NCBI GenBank assembly: GCA_037043235.1
Contig: JAWRVZ010000074.1
Location: 271,501 to 335,500, forward strand
DNA length: 64,000 nt
Source of the DNA: Rhodeus uyekii
Lineage: Eukaryota > Chordata > Actinopteri > Cypriniformes > Acheilognathidae
Reading direction: 5' to 3'
This document shows positions 41,470-53,323 of this stretch, one piece after another. A program made the position numbers and the translations under genes. The notes under the pieces were generated by a model, which was not told the DNA's origin, did no database searches, and saw nothing but the letters and a program-made list of their open reading frames with translations. How positions within the stretch are numbered: position 1 is the first letter of the stretch; every line of letters starts with the position of its first letter.

Positions 41470-41940
41470 TATAAGGTTCTGCAACGCCCTTCTGGCTGAA
41501 CTTTCTTCTAGTGCAATCAAACCCCTGCAAATGATCCAGAAAGTTCATCTGGTCTTCAACAAACCCACTTCACTCCACTCTTCATCTCTCTGCACTGACT
41601 CTCACTTGCAGCTCGCATCAAATTCAAAGCACTGACACTTGCCATATGTCATATGAACTAACACAGGCTCAGCACCCTCATATTTCCAGACACTACTTAA
41701 AATCCACACACCTACCGGAAACCTTTGATCGATGAATGAGCGATGACTTGTGGTACCTTCACAGAGAGGGGAAAAAAATCAATCTCAAAAACACTTTCGT
41801 TCACCATTCCTTGCTGGTGGAACGACCTCCCTGCCTTCATCCGGAATGCGGAATTTTTTGTGAACACCTAACATGACACACACGCACACACCACCTCAGC
41901 TAAAAAAAGAAATAAAATCCTTCCTCTATTCTCCATGCTT
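41470..41940 (+). mobile_element. L2-type LINE, 3' end of ORF2
   Basis: Plus strand reads CNALLAELSSSAIKPLQMIQ, then LVFNKPT, HLQLASNSK, TLLKIHTP, LVVPSQR and SFLAGGTTSLPS-like blocks. This is the C-terminal region (after the RT) typical of L2/CR1 LINEs (compare AIKPLQMIQNAA and VPSWWNDLP in live copies). Several frameshifts. It lies in the last rarb intron. Confidence 0.75.
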
Positions 41941-42087
41941 GTACTACTAGCATGTGTAATGTTTGAAACTTTGTATTGTAAGCACTCTTATGTACTTTTC
42001 ACTCCATAAAAAGTTTTTGTTTGTACAAGTTTTCTCCTTGTACAACCCCAATGTTGTCCTATATGAAGAATCAGAATTCTTGCTGAC

Positions 42088-42246
42088 CTTTTGCACTGAT
42101 ACTGCGCAGGTCTGTGATCTTCATAAGGGTCTTGGGGAACATATGTGGTTTACTAGGTCTTCGGTTTCTCACATAGATTTTCAGTGCCTCCAGTAGGGGT
42201 TCCTGGAGCTCGTCCACTTTTGAAGGCTCTTCCAAATCCTGACGAT
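42088..42246 (-). CDS. rarb: rarb exon, ligand-binding domain helices 9-11
   Basis: 159-nt exon, acceptor CTCTAG before 42246 and donor GTCAGC after 42088. It reads DRQDLEEPSKVDELQEPLLE, ALKIYVRNRRPSKPHMFPKT and LMKITDLRSISAK. LEEP-KVD and RRPSKPHMFP are the RARB versions; RARA has LEQPDRVD and RRPSRPHMFP. Exon length equals the corresponding human exon. Confidence 0.96.
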
Positions 42247-44290
42247 CTAGAGGCAGTGAGAGATGCAGCATTTGATCAAAGATATTATAAATTAATACGA
42301 TATCACAAACAATCCTTCCCTGTGAGTGATGTTGAACACAATATAAAGCCTCAAATATGCAATCCTCATTAAATATATATATAGGCAGATAATCAAAATC
42401 TCTTGTCTCTTCTATTTACATTATATATATATTATTTTATTTTTCCTATTTATACCTATATTCTTTTCTTTGTCTTATTTTTCATATGTACTTTTTCCTT
42501 TTTCTTATTTGAATGAGTTGTAAAGAGTGATTTATAATCAAGTTAGGCTTTTTATTAGTTAAAAACCTTTCTTTACTTTTCTGTAGTTTTCCATAGAGTA
42601 AGGATTAATATTGTCAGCACTTCTCAACAGATAGAGAATGTTATCAGAATGTTGTGGGTACTGTTTCTGTTGAGAGTTGGAGCCTGAGCCGAGTTCAGCC
42701 TTGGAGAAGCTGTATGTGCGTTAATATGGTCTGTATTGGTGAGGTGATTAACTGGCACCATCAGGAGACGGAATGACTTGTTGTTCTCGACAAGCCACGT
42801 CACGAACCCGTCAACCATGTGATCAACGAAGATAAGCTTCAGACTGTCTACTCTTGTGTGGAAAATTACTAGTTTTGTTTTTCTTTCTTTCTTTCTTTCT
42901 TAGCCAATCAGGATCATTTAACCGTCATCATTGACGTAGTTAGTACCCTCTGTTAGAGTATAATTGCTGTAACAATGTTATTGTATTTGGGGCGGCCTAC
43001 GAACTCCTTGTGAGACCTGAAGCTGGCTTCTGCTGATGAAACTGCAAACTAAACTTCACTAAAATTTCTTCTATTGACTGCACTTCTGACTCCTGGTCTT
43101 CATTCAACATATCTGGTCCTCGGGTCTTAACTGTAAATTCCCTACAATATATATATATATATATTTGGATTCTGTGGTTTTGCTCTTTCCTGTTCTTTAG
43201 GATTGGTCTTGGACTTAATGAGGCTCCTGGTGATTGGCACTGAGAAGAGCCCCAGACTATAAAGTACCCCGGAGTTCCTCTGGAGGGAGCTCTCTGCTCT
43301 TTGTTAATTGTTTCTTTCTTTTTGTTTGATTTATAGGGAAGTTCGTTTTTTGGGAAGTTTCGTTTCTGTTGTGTTCGTTGTTTTGGCATTTAGCTCACCC
43401 CTGAAATTCTTGCTTCCAAACTTATTTTCCTTTTGATCTGTAATCAATTGTTTCTTTTTGTAAAAGAGATACCCAACAGACAGTTGCTCTAAAGGAAATA
43501 ATAATAAAAAACGGTTAATTATGAAGTTTGGTCTTGTCATTTATGTTACACCCTGACCTATACCAGGGATCGTAACAATTACACAGCATATACTGACCAC
43601 TAGTTTTTAAACCTAGTATTTAAAATGGTATGCTGTATGTAACGTTTTCAATATACAGTAAACACAAAGTGGACATGACAGTGAAAATTAAAGCGTTTTC
43701 TGTTGCATCTATATCTAAATGTGTCAGTATAAAGTCCAAGACAACTGCAGCAAAACAGAGAAATTACTTTGTGCACTTTAAAAACTTGTCAGTTGTGTTT
43801 TTCAGTCAAACTACCTGACAGATTTTACACTAGGGCTTTTAGTGCAGGGGTCGGCAAACACTGGCATGAGAAGGGGTAATAATCTCATGCACACACCTTC
43901 ACCTGCACATAATTTTTTATGGGGCAACAAATACTATTAATGTTTAAGAATTAATTTGCAAAAGTTAAAAGGGCACAGCTCTGACGATATGTTCATTCAT
44001 TCAACCAAAAATGCAGAAAAAAGTAGATCCAGATCCAGGCAGCAGAGACCATTTATCACACAAATTAAGCCACTTTTACAGTAGTGGCGCTGTGTGATTT
44101 GATGGATAACAAATAAACTGTTATTTGCTCTTACCTTTAAGAACACGAATGCATTAATTGGGTTCCCATAGTGTCACATTAAAAATCTGTTAATGTCTGA
44201 TTTAAACCTGAAAATAAACAAACTTTGGCAAAATTTGTGGCACAATTATTAGCTATCTAGTGTGTGTGTGTGTGTGAAGGTGATGCCCAC
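42247..44290. other. rarb intron with simple repeats
   Basis: Contains a (TTTC)n run near 42880-42902 and an (AT)n run at 43147-43164, besides the solo-LTR candidate listed separately. No exon. Confidence 0.5.
42968..43577 (+). mobile_element. Solo-LTR candidate (Ty3/gypsy-like)
   Basis: Starts TGTAACAATGTTATTG and ends GGGATCGTAACA, giving TGTAACA/TGTTACG-type ends. Flanks are ATTGC (42963-42967) and ATTAC (43578-43582), a 5-bp duplication with one difference. A TATA-like ACTATAAAG lies near 43256 and AATAAAA near 43503. No internal element remains. Confidence 0.6.
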
Positions 44291-44495
44291 CTCCAGATAT
44301 GAGGCAGATGGCAGACAACAGTCCTGTCTCAGTATCGTCCATCTCGATGGGCAGAAGTTGGTTGGCGAAGGTGAACACCAGGTCCGTTAATGGGCCCAAA
44401 CCAGCATTGTGCATCTGTGTGCGGTTCAGTGTGAGACCATCAGAGAACGTCATTGTGTCCTGGTCAGGGGTGTAACGTGTGCAGATACGCAGTAT
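44291..44495 (-). CDS. rarb: rarb exon, ligand-binding domain helices 4-8
   Basis: 205-nt exon with acceptor CTCTAG and donor GTGGGC. It reads ILRICTRYTPDQDTMTFSDG, LTLNRTQMHNAGLGPLTDLV, FTFANQLLPIEMDDTETGLL and SAICLISG. The Arg in LRIC and Ser in FSDG correspond to the residues that anchor the retinoate carboxylate. Differences from human RARB are Leu for Phe in NAGFGPL, Ile for Leu in LLPLEMD, and Ser for Cys in CLICGD. Exon length equals human. Confidence 0.96.
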
Positions 44496-46114
44496 CTAGA
44501 GAGTAAGCATCACATTACTGTAACAGAGGACCAACTGAATGCAGAGTGCTCCATTATAAGTCAGCTTCACTTCTCTGTATGACATGATTGCCAAATGATT
44601 TGGAAGAAACAGACCTATGATGAGCATTGCCTTTCTGAGACACTGAAAGTTCAGTGTAAATATAGACACCTGTATTAGAGGCAGAAGTGTGTGTATTAAA
44701 AAGCAATTGTCACTGGAAATAAAATTTGACAAATTGACTGTATGTTCTCGGTTAAAATATTGGAATTTTTTTTTTGAATGGAAATACAATATATGGGCCA
44801 TTCTACAGAATTGGTGACATTTGCTGTCCCCCATCCAAAAAACACATTTGACAAGCATTTAAATATTCAAATCTTAGATGTTTACTAAGATCCTTAAATC
44901 ATTTATTGAAACACACAATAATACTTAAAATATTTAAAAGCTTTATATTTATAATAGCATCATGTATTGGGTACTTTCAATTAGGAGGTGGCTGTCCCAA
45001 ACCCTTACATGTAAATTTCAACTTGTGAAAATGATATTTAAATATTTTTTGCAATTTTTTCCATTCTTGTTTTTAAACACATCTTTTTGTTTTGTTTTAA
45101 AAAATGAAGTTAATTTTTTTTTAGATTTTTATTTTTATTTTTAAATCCTGAATCTTTATGTAAAAAAACATATTTTCATATTTCATATTTCCCGTATTTT
45201 CATGCCACTACCAAAACACTGAATGTTTTAGTCCATTGGGTGAGACTGATTTTTAACCACAGCTCTACATTTTTGATCAGGAAATATTCCTATGTCCCTC
45301 TCTCTCGTATGCTATATGGTGAGTAGATTGATCCAATCATTTTGAGGTAAATGTGTTCTAAAGTCTGAAAATCTGTGTGTAAGTTTAAGGAATGTCACTA
45401 GCAAACACATTTTTTCTGCTATTAAGAAAACTTTTTTGGATGTTATTCCATAAAATGTAGTTTTTATATGTGTACCACTGTTCTGACCAGTGATTGCTAA
45501 CCATGTGCTGATTTGCATCTTCGAGCTAGGCTCAAAATTATCTAAAATTGTCACATCATTGTTTTGGTAGTGACAAAAGGGAACACATAATGCTTTATTA
45601 ATCCGTAATAAACAAAAATGTTGTACACTGTAAAAAATCCAACTGATGTTTTGTATGACAAATTCAGCTTTTAAAGTTTAATCAACTATTTAACAGGAAA
45701 AAAATTGAGATAATTCAAAGTTTGCACAACTATTGGCCCTAAGTTGAGAAAACTCAGCTGGTTGCCTTTAACTTTTTTTTTTTTTTACAGTTATGCAAAT
45801 CATTACTACTGTAGTATTTTTTTGTAGTGTTTTAGTATGCAAGTTAAAATTATTTAATGTGATAAGGTAACAATTAAGGGTGCAGTCAATGATATGTAAC
45901 AGTCTGACTCTCATACCAGCGGACCAGGGTTTGAGTCCTGCTTGGAGCGGGCGATTCGAACAGGAGGGGTTATAGATAGGATGATAGCGTTGGATTGTTA
46001 GGTTGTTGTCAATAATGTTAATTTCTATGATATTAATGCCTAGAAAGACTACAAGAGAGAGACAGAGAGTATCTCTATGTGGTTCTGGAGAATTATCTGA
46101 ATGAATATGTTATA
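44496..46114. other. rarb intron, left part
   Basis: AT-rich, no gene. Short blocks near 44800-44830 and 47935-47950 (both GGGCCATTCTACAG-related, in inverted orientation), together with repeated CACTACCAAAAC words, suggest remnants of a larger inverted-repeat element around the Tc1 copy. Confidence 0.45.
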
Positions 46115-47270
46115 CACTCACCTAAAGGATTATTATGAACACCTGTTCAATTTCTCATTAATGCAATTTTCTAATCAATCTAATCAACATGGCAGTTGCT
46201 GCAATGCATTTAGGGGTCAAGACAATCTGATGAACTTCAAACTTAATGTCAGAAAGGGAAAGAATGGTGATTTAAGTAATTTTGAGCGTGGCATGGTTGT
46301 TGGTGCCAGACGGTCTGGGCTAAGTATTTCACAATCTGCTCAGTTACTGGGATTTTCACGCACAACCATTTCTAGGGTTTACAAAGAATGCTGTGAAAAG
46401 GGAAAAACATCCAGTATGTGGCAGTCCTGTGGGTGAAAATGCCTTGTTGATGCTAGAGGTCAGAGGAGAACGGGCCGACTGATTCAAGCTGATAGAAGAG
46501 CAACTTTGACTGAAATAACCACTCATTACAACTGAGGTTTGCAGCAAAGCATTTGTGAAGCCACAACACGCACAACCTTGAGGCGGATGGGCTTCAACAG
46601 CAGAAGCCCCCACTGGGTACCACTCACAGTTGAAGACGGGAAAAATGTTGCCTGGTCTGATGAGTCTCGATTTCTGTTGAGACATTCAGATGGTAGAGTC
46701 AGAATTTGACGTAAACAAAATGAGAATATGGATCCATCATGCCTTGTTACCACTGTGCAGGCTTGTGATGGTGGTGTAATGGTGTGGGGGATGTTTTCTT
46801 GGCACGCTTTAGGCCCTTTAGTGCCAATTGGGCATCGTTTAAGTGCCACGACCTGCCTGAGCATCGTTTTTGACCATGTCCATCCCTTTATGTACCCCCC
46901 ACCATGTACCCATCCTCTGATGCTGCTTCCAGCAGGATATTGCACCATGTCACAAAGCTCGAATCATTTCAAATTGGTTTCTTGAACATGACAATGAGTT
47001 CACTGTACTAAAATGCCCCACAGTCACCAGATCTCAACCCAATAGAGCATCTTTGGAATGTAGTGGAACTGGAGCTTTGTGCCCTGGATGTGCATCCCAC
47101 AAATCTCCATCAACTGCAAGATGCTATCCTATCAATATGGCCAACATTTCTAAAGAATGCTTTCAGCACTTTGTTGAATCAATGCCACGTAAAATTTAGG
47201 CAGTTCTGAAGGTGAAAGGGGGTCAAACACAGTATTAGTATGGTGTTCCTAATAATCCTTTAGGTGAGTG
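46115..47270 (+). mobile_element. Tc1-like transposon in rarb intron
   Basis: 1156 bp. The left end CACTCACCTAAAGGATTATT and the right end in inverted form are near-perfect inverted repeats (about 30 bp), flanked by TA (46113-46114 and 47271-47272). The plus strand keeps a degenerate transposase: KGKNGDLSNFERGMVVGARR, SGLSISQSAQLLGFSRTTIS (paired-like HTH), then in shifting frames TCLVTTVQACDGGVMVWGMF and PQSPDLNPIEHLWNV-like. Stops and frameshifts make it inactive, while the termini are well kept. Confidence 0.92.
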
Positions 47271-48807
47271 TACGTGCTGACTGCATATGTGCAATATAAT
47301 TAGTTATTTGTATTAACATAAAATGTTGAATGTCTGATTCAACTATGGCAAACTAAGTATTGGGGTCACTACCAAAACATTACTGTCACTACCGAAAATG
47401 TGCTGTCACTACCAAAACATGGAAAGTTTTGTCAAAAATAAAGTATATTGAATTATCAACTAAGACATTATGATAGTGTTTAGTTTAATGCACATTCAAA
47501 CTAATTAATCCTTAACTTTGAAATCAGTATGATAAACTTTATGCCTTCTACAAAGAAAGATTGGTTTCAAAATACAACAAATCTCATAAATGACACTTAA
47601 AATATTATTAAATTTGTCATTTTTATTGATTTAACCAGTAAACATTTTTTTTTAAATAGAGAAAAAATATATTTACAAGGTTAATGCAAACAAAGTCTTA
47701 ATAGGTCATTATAAGCCTGCTTAATTTATGATATATTGTTGTGTTTTGGTAGTGACAAATTTGGGGTGTATGAAAATATTCAAGCATTTTTTGAAAATAC
47801 AATTTGAGATCTAACCGTACAATTACTAGAAATGTATACCTTGGATATTGTACAATTTGCATACGAGCAAAATTTGTGGGGGAAAAAAAAAATTTCAAGA
47901 TGGTTCCAACTCTGTTTTGTCACCAATTCTGTAGAATGGCCCATATACAGTACTTCGCAAAAGTACTTTGAGAGGTTTTTGCCTACAAGGATACAAACAG
48001 CAAAATCTGATCTCATCAAATTCATCAGGGATTACGTGAAGAAGAACTCCAAGACACTTCAAGAAATTTACTTTCAAGGCTACAGTACTGCAGCTAAAAC
48101 TGTAAAAGTGAGAATGCTTTTAGAAATAATGTCATAAATAGATTTTATTTATCGATTAAAATCAAATCAATATTTGGTGTGACCACTCTTTGTGTTTTAA
48201 ATATTTTGTCCTTGTAACTTGTAACTTGCGCATAGTTTTTCAGGTAGCTTTGGAGGTAGGTTTCTTCAAGTGTCCTGCTTGCAACAGTTCTTCTGGATTT
48301 CACAGACCCAGCTTCTTCAAGCAATTCCAGATAAACTTGATGATTGTGAGATCAGAGCTATGTGGAGCACTCCAGTATGGAAGCCCGTTTCCGCCACAGT
48401 TGAGAAAAAAAGATTTTTGAATGCAAAAATGCAAAACGTGCACGATTTAAAAACTATCGGATTAACGCTGTATTTATTCATTAAGTTTAAGTGTAACGTC
48501 TTCATAAAATGCATGGGTACATGTGTTAATATTAATGCGAATTTTGCGAATTTTGCGGAATACAACACTATAATACATCAGTCTATAATTCCTCTGTTTA
48601 AAATCCATGGATCACTGTGCTGAACTTGTTCATACACAAAAATACAAATGAATAAAATACTATATACTATGGAATCCCTTCTTATATACTGATGATTTAT
48701 CATTCATGTTCTTTAATTATACACTGACTTTAACAGTTGTTTTACAGAACGTGTCATGTTTTCTGTAATCTCGCATTTACACGCTTTGACCATGGTTAGA
48801 AGCATAA

Positions 48808-48882
48808 GAAATTAAGTCATTATTTCGAGAAAGTTTCTCGTTATTTCGAGATACTAAATCATTATTTCGAGAAAGTTTCCAC
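48808..48882 (+). repeat. Short piece of the AAGTCATTATT minisatellite
   Basis: About two units of the type AAGTCATTATTTCGAGAAAG then TTTCTCGTTATTTCGAGATA, the same family as the 1.1-kb array at 22790-23915 but richer in TTTCGAGAA. Confidence 0.8.
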
Positions 48883-49132
48883 GGTGTTACCAAAGAAGTC
48901 AGTTGCAGCCCGTAGGTGGAGTGGCATGGCTTGGTGACAACTTGAGACCTCCACCAAGCGAGAACGAGGAAGGGCACAGATGTGCACCATGTCCCTCCAG
49001 GATCTCAGTGTGTGCAGGTCGGCGCAGTGCGCGCAAGAGGACTCCAGCAGTGCATCTTTAGGGGGGGACAGGCCCAGACAGGTGACGCAGTGTGCGTGGT
49101 TGTCTAGCGTGTCTATGAGACTCATTATTAAG

Positions 49133-49272
49133 TATGAAAAAAATATTCGGATACAATTGCCACGCTTATGCTATTTATATTGTCTGTCAGCCAGAGCTGC
49201 ATCACGTGACAATTGGCCAGTGCTGTTATTCTATAAGGTTTCGGAAATTATGTGAAGGAGAGGAGTTCCCGC
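49133..49272 (+). repeat. 140-bp paired repeat, copy 1
   Basis: Begins TGAAAAAAATATTCGGATAC, includes CTGTCTGTCAGCCAGAGCTG and ACAATTGGCCAGTGCTG, and ends GAGGAGTTCCCG. A second copy in the same direction is at 50382-50522. Confidence 0.8.
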
Positions 49273-49424
49273 TCAAGACTTGAGACACTCGAAGCCATGC
49301 GCTCCCAGAAATACAAGACAATAGGGCAGTGTCAGAGCTCTGTCAGCAAAACACGAGAAAACAAGACTGAAGTGACAGAATCCTGACATGATCATGATAG
49401 TCAAGCATACATACATGCACATAC

Positions 49425-49601
49425 CAGTATGTCGAGGCAGGCAGCTTTGAGAAGTGTGATTTGATCGGCGATAGTAAGTCCAGTAAAACCAGGAACTCGT
49501 TTGGCAAATTCAACAATTTTAATAATGCACTTAGTGGCCAGTTCACTGAATTTATCCCAAAGACCCAGATCCAAACGCACACGGTGATCGCCACTGGAGT
49601 T
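49425..49601 (-). CDS. rarb: rarb exon, start of ligand-binding domain
   Basis: 177-nt phase-0 exon, acceptor CTACAG, donor GTATGT. It reads [40 protein letters not shown] and GLTIADQITLLKAACLDIL, covering helices 1-5 with the Lys of the coactivator clamp in LLKAA. [32 protein letters not shown]-type residues are those of RARB; RARA has [31 protein letters not shown]-type residues here. This is the exon that best fixes the paralogue. Length equals the human exon. Confidence 0.96.
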
Positions 49602-49965
49602 CTGTAGATGACACACACAGAGATAGAGTTAAAACAAAGTCCTTTGTCTACACATCGTTAAAAAGTGGATAAGACAACAAGATGGCGCCGCGGATGGCAG
49701 CCTCGGTTTTTAGCTCTTCAGTGATTGTATATGTGCACTGGAAGCTTCAATACCAAGACAAATTCCTTGTGTGTGCAAGCACACTTGGCAATAAAGCTCT
49801 TTCTGATTTCTGATTTCTGAAAAACAAACAAACATGTTTCTGGGTTATAAATGTAAGTGTAGCAAAAAGATGGCATCATGCAACCTAAAATACTTAACCT
49901 TCTAGAAAATTAATGACTCTTTTCCCACTTACTGTGTGACTGCACAAAAAATTGGGAACACGATA

Positions 49966-49966
49966 A

Positions 49967-50029
<63 letters not shown>

Positions 50030-50031
50030 AG
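49966..50031 (+). repeat. (CAA)n microsatellite
   Basis: About 22 uninterrupted CAA units. The poly-Cys frame on the other strand is a by-product. Confidence 0.95.
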
Positions 50032-50381
50032 AGATGTCAAAAGTGACTGCCATAGGAAACTAACAAAATAAATGAAAGATACAAAACACATACAATTTTC
50101 TTGTGGGTACAGCATTATGTAAAAAAAAAAAAAAAGAAAGTATGTAGCAATAGCATCTTTAAAAGTTCTACACCTTAACCCTATCCCTAAACTTACCTAT
50201 CACAGAAAAAAATCTGCATTTTTATATTTTAAAAAACGTCACTGTATGATTTGTAATCTGTTTTCCTCATGGGGACCAAAACGGACAAAGATTTCAGATA
50301 TTGCCACCTTTGTGGGGAGTTTTTGTCCCCATTACAAAGGGTTTACCTGGACCACACACAAGACTTCATACAAGACTATAT

Positions 50382-50522
50382 GAAGAAAATATTCTGATGC
50401 AATTGCCATGCTCATGCTATTTATACTGTCTGTCAGCCAGATCTGCATCACGCGACAATTGGCCAGTTATCAACTGCTGTTATCCTATAAGGTTTCAGAA
50501 ATTAAGTGAAGGGGAGGAATTC
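50382..50522 (+). repeat. 140-bp paired repeat, copy 2
   Basis: Begins TGAAGAAAATATTCTGATGC and matches 49133-49272 at most positions, with a small insertion (ATCAA) before CTGCTGTTAT. 1.25 kb separates the copies. Confidence 0.8.
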
Positions 50523-50662
50523 CCAAATACATTGCAATGCAATGTCTCGTTCTCGCTCCTTTTAAGGTGGATAGACAGTAACAAAGCAAATTTTGATAAT
50601 TTGTAAAAGCTCCCGTTTATGAAAACAAACATTTTCCCCCTTGCTTGAGTCCAAATCTAATA

Positions 50663-51694
50663 CGGTAATACCTCGAGATACATACGAGTATTCCAAGATA
50701 CGAGCAAGCCTTCAGCCAGATTTTTGCTTCTAGATACGAGTACATTTTCGAGATACGAGCACGCGTACTGACGCCGATGCCGACGCACGTTCACTTCAGT
50801 GTTCACTGATTTCTGTACGCGTCGCCCACAAGTAGCTGATTTTCCCTCTATTTTGTGCATTATTCTTCATAATAACGACGATTTCTATGAAAGTGAGCGG
50901 TAAGGATGGCAGTAAGAAGAAGAAACGCATGATGAACATGGAAATGAACCATGAAATTGTGGATAAATATGAGCGTGTGCTCGCGTGAGTAATCGAGCAG
51001 CAGGAGCATCAGGAAGAACTGCCGATCTCTGATCAAGCTGCAGACATGGATCATACTCAGGTGTTGCAAGGCTCAGCAGTGGCGAGGAGGAACCGGAGGA
51101 AAACATTTCTACAACTGATATTAAGAAAGTGGCAGAATGTTTTTAAAGGGAGGCACAAACCAATCTCCCTCGATTGGTATTTTGTTAACAGGTCTGCGCC
51201 AAGTGAAAGTGAAAGTGGTCAGGCAAAAAAAAAAAAAAAAAGCTAAGAAAGGTACAAAATCTAATCGAAAAAAAAGACAATACTATAAAATAGAAAAGTA
51301 AAAAAAGGAAAGTTCAGTTCTGTTATTTTAAGTTTACGTAAGTTGTGTAGTGTTCGTGTAAGTTACGATACGAAGTGTCTCGTACCAACCCCCTCCCTTC
51401 CACCCTCCTCTGCACCTGCCACTACTGAGTGTAAAAACGTATAATCTAAACCACATTTTATTTGTGGTTTATTTTTATATCACACGAATTCTTATAATGT
51501 ATGCATGTACTATGATTGTGTGTGTGTGTCTAAACCAATAAAACATGTTTTTTTTTCTTCCATTGTTACGGATCTGGAAAGGATTAATTTGTTTTCTATT
51601 ATTTCTTATGGGAAAATATGATTCTAGATACGAGCAATTCGAGTTATGAGCTCCACCCTGGAACAGATTATGCTCGTATCTCGAGGTATTACTG
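50663..51694 (+). mobile_element. Tigger-like element with internally deleted transposase
   Basis: Termini CGGTAATACCTCGAGATAC and, inverted, CAGTAATACCTCGAGATAC, flanked by TA (50661-50662 and 51695-51696). The frame at 50887 gives GKDGSKKKKRMMNMEMNHEI then VDKYERVL, the beginning of the CENP-B/Tigger HTH. The next block (51000-51240) is QQEHQEELPISDQ...NVFKGRHKPISLDWYFVNRS and APSESESGQAKKKK, the extreme C-terminus. The whole DDE catalytic region between is deleted. Confidence 0.88.
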
Positions 51695-51696
51695 TA

Positions 51697-53194
51697 CTTA
51701 AATAAAATTATAACTAATAAAATATTTTCTGTGTGTTTTCTTTCTAATATTCAGGTTTGAATATAATCATAATGCAAATAAAAATTAAACATTTCAATCA
51801 AAAATAATCTAAACTTAGTAATGTTTGATAATGTATACATATCCAAATGCAAAACCTAATAAAAGTAAGTTAATATTTCTAAAAACAGGCAGAGCTCTTT
51901 ATTTAAATAGCCATTTAGTGGTCACAAAATTATATTACATTTACTATTCATAATTGATCCATCTTATCAAACATTAATACCATGAAATGCCCTCAAAATA
52001 AAATTATTAAAAGTTGACATTTTGACTGATAAACCTGACAAGTGTGAGCCACAAATTAATAGTACCAGAATTCACGTTCTGTAACAGCCCTCAAAAGAGC
52101 AGAGACATGACTCTGTAGAGTGTTTGCTTTGAGAGCAGCTGATGCTAATGTGTTTGTTTTCCAAGAGTTTACATTAACAGCCCATCTGTTCCAGATAAGC
52201 CATCCTACTGCTCCAGATAACTCACGTTCACACAGCAGCAACATACACAGATCAACAGAAGGAAAGAGGAATAGCGTTCTTTTATTCTGTATGAGCACTT
52301 AAACAGAATTACATTACAATGTTATCATTATTTAATGATAACTGTGTTAAGAAGTGTGATTAATTGTCTGGTCATTCATTCTGCCCCAAGGTTTTTTCAT
52401 ATTCATATTCAAATTTTTCACTAGTCATATTGATCAAAAAGAATGGTTTCCTGTGCTCCACTCTAGAGATAACTGAAACCCGCAAATATGAAAGAGCAGT
52501 GGCTCATCGAGAGAACATCACATCTATATAGCTTATATTCAGTCATTTTAAAGCCACCTCCTTGAACCGAAGGCCACATATCAGAGATGTTTTATTTTAT
52601 TTTTTAAAGCTTCCAGGGTAACTTCTCAGAACAGTCACTGTCATTAATCCATTATTCATTAAATTACAGAAACACAGCTATCACTTTCACCCGTCGGTGA
52701 ACTCCTCAATCACCGAAGGATGAAATTTAAATATTTTATGGCATAATTGAAGCTTTAACCTAATCTAAGGGAGTGCTGCTTCTTTTCTGTTGTCTAATAA
52801 AAGCTTGCCGGGAACGTGTATAATAATGAGGAACTTCTATCAGGCTGAGAACGAGGATAGAATTAGCTATGATCCAGATTAAAGTCAAAGACTGATTAAA
52901 CCTATTGCTGTTCAGGCAAACATTACCGCTGGTCTTTTCTAAGGGCATGGTATTTGTGCTTTTTAAATGCATCTACGCTGATATTATTTATTTCCGAGGT
53001 TTATTTCCGAGGTTCCGCATCCGGACCGCATCCAGATCAGATGAAGGACCTGCACCTGGACACGAGCACAGAACTGCCTTGAAGTGTCTGCGGAGACCGT
53101 GACTCTACTAGACCCTCCCCTGTGACGATCATGAACGCTGCATCCCTTTGCTCTTTTTCAGCCCTAAGATCTAAGAGGAAAACCCCAAACCCGT
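51697..53194. other. rarb intron, no gene seen
   Basis: AT-rich sequence with no supported exon or paired repeat. Confidence 0.4.
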
Positions 53195-53323
53195 GGGTTA
53201 TATGATTGTGCAGATTATATGTGGTAAAATCGGTAATATATGTTATATGGATTATCTCGATCAACGGTTATCTCTATGCTTGTTTGCAACCCACGAGGCC
53301 GTCGACATAACCGAACTCCACTG
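53195..53323 (-). mobile_element. Tigger-like MITE, family M1, truncated copy 3
   Basis: On the minus strand this begins CAGTGGAGTTCGGTTATGTC and continues GGCCTCGTGGGTTGCAAACA, matching the left arm of copy 1 at 21220. TA follows at 53324-53325. The other arm is absent. Confidence 0.8.

Larger units (their letters stand above)
47271..49424. other. rarb intron, right part
   Basis: No gene. Holds the short minisatellite piece at 48808-48882 and the first copy of a 140-bp paired repeat at 49133-49272. Confidence 0.45.
49602..50662. other. rarb intron with CAA microsatellite and paired repeat
   Basis: No exon. Carries a short repeat with TGGGGACCAAAA near 50270-50350 common in fish introns, beside the features listed separately. 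Confidence 0.45.

Noticed and set aside
49894..50115. Cysteine-rich protein
   Set aside because: The Cys run is the antisense of the CAA microsatellite.
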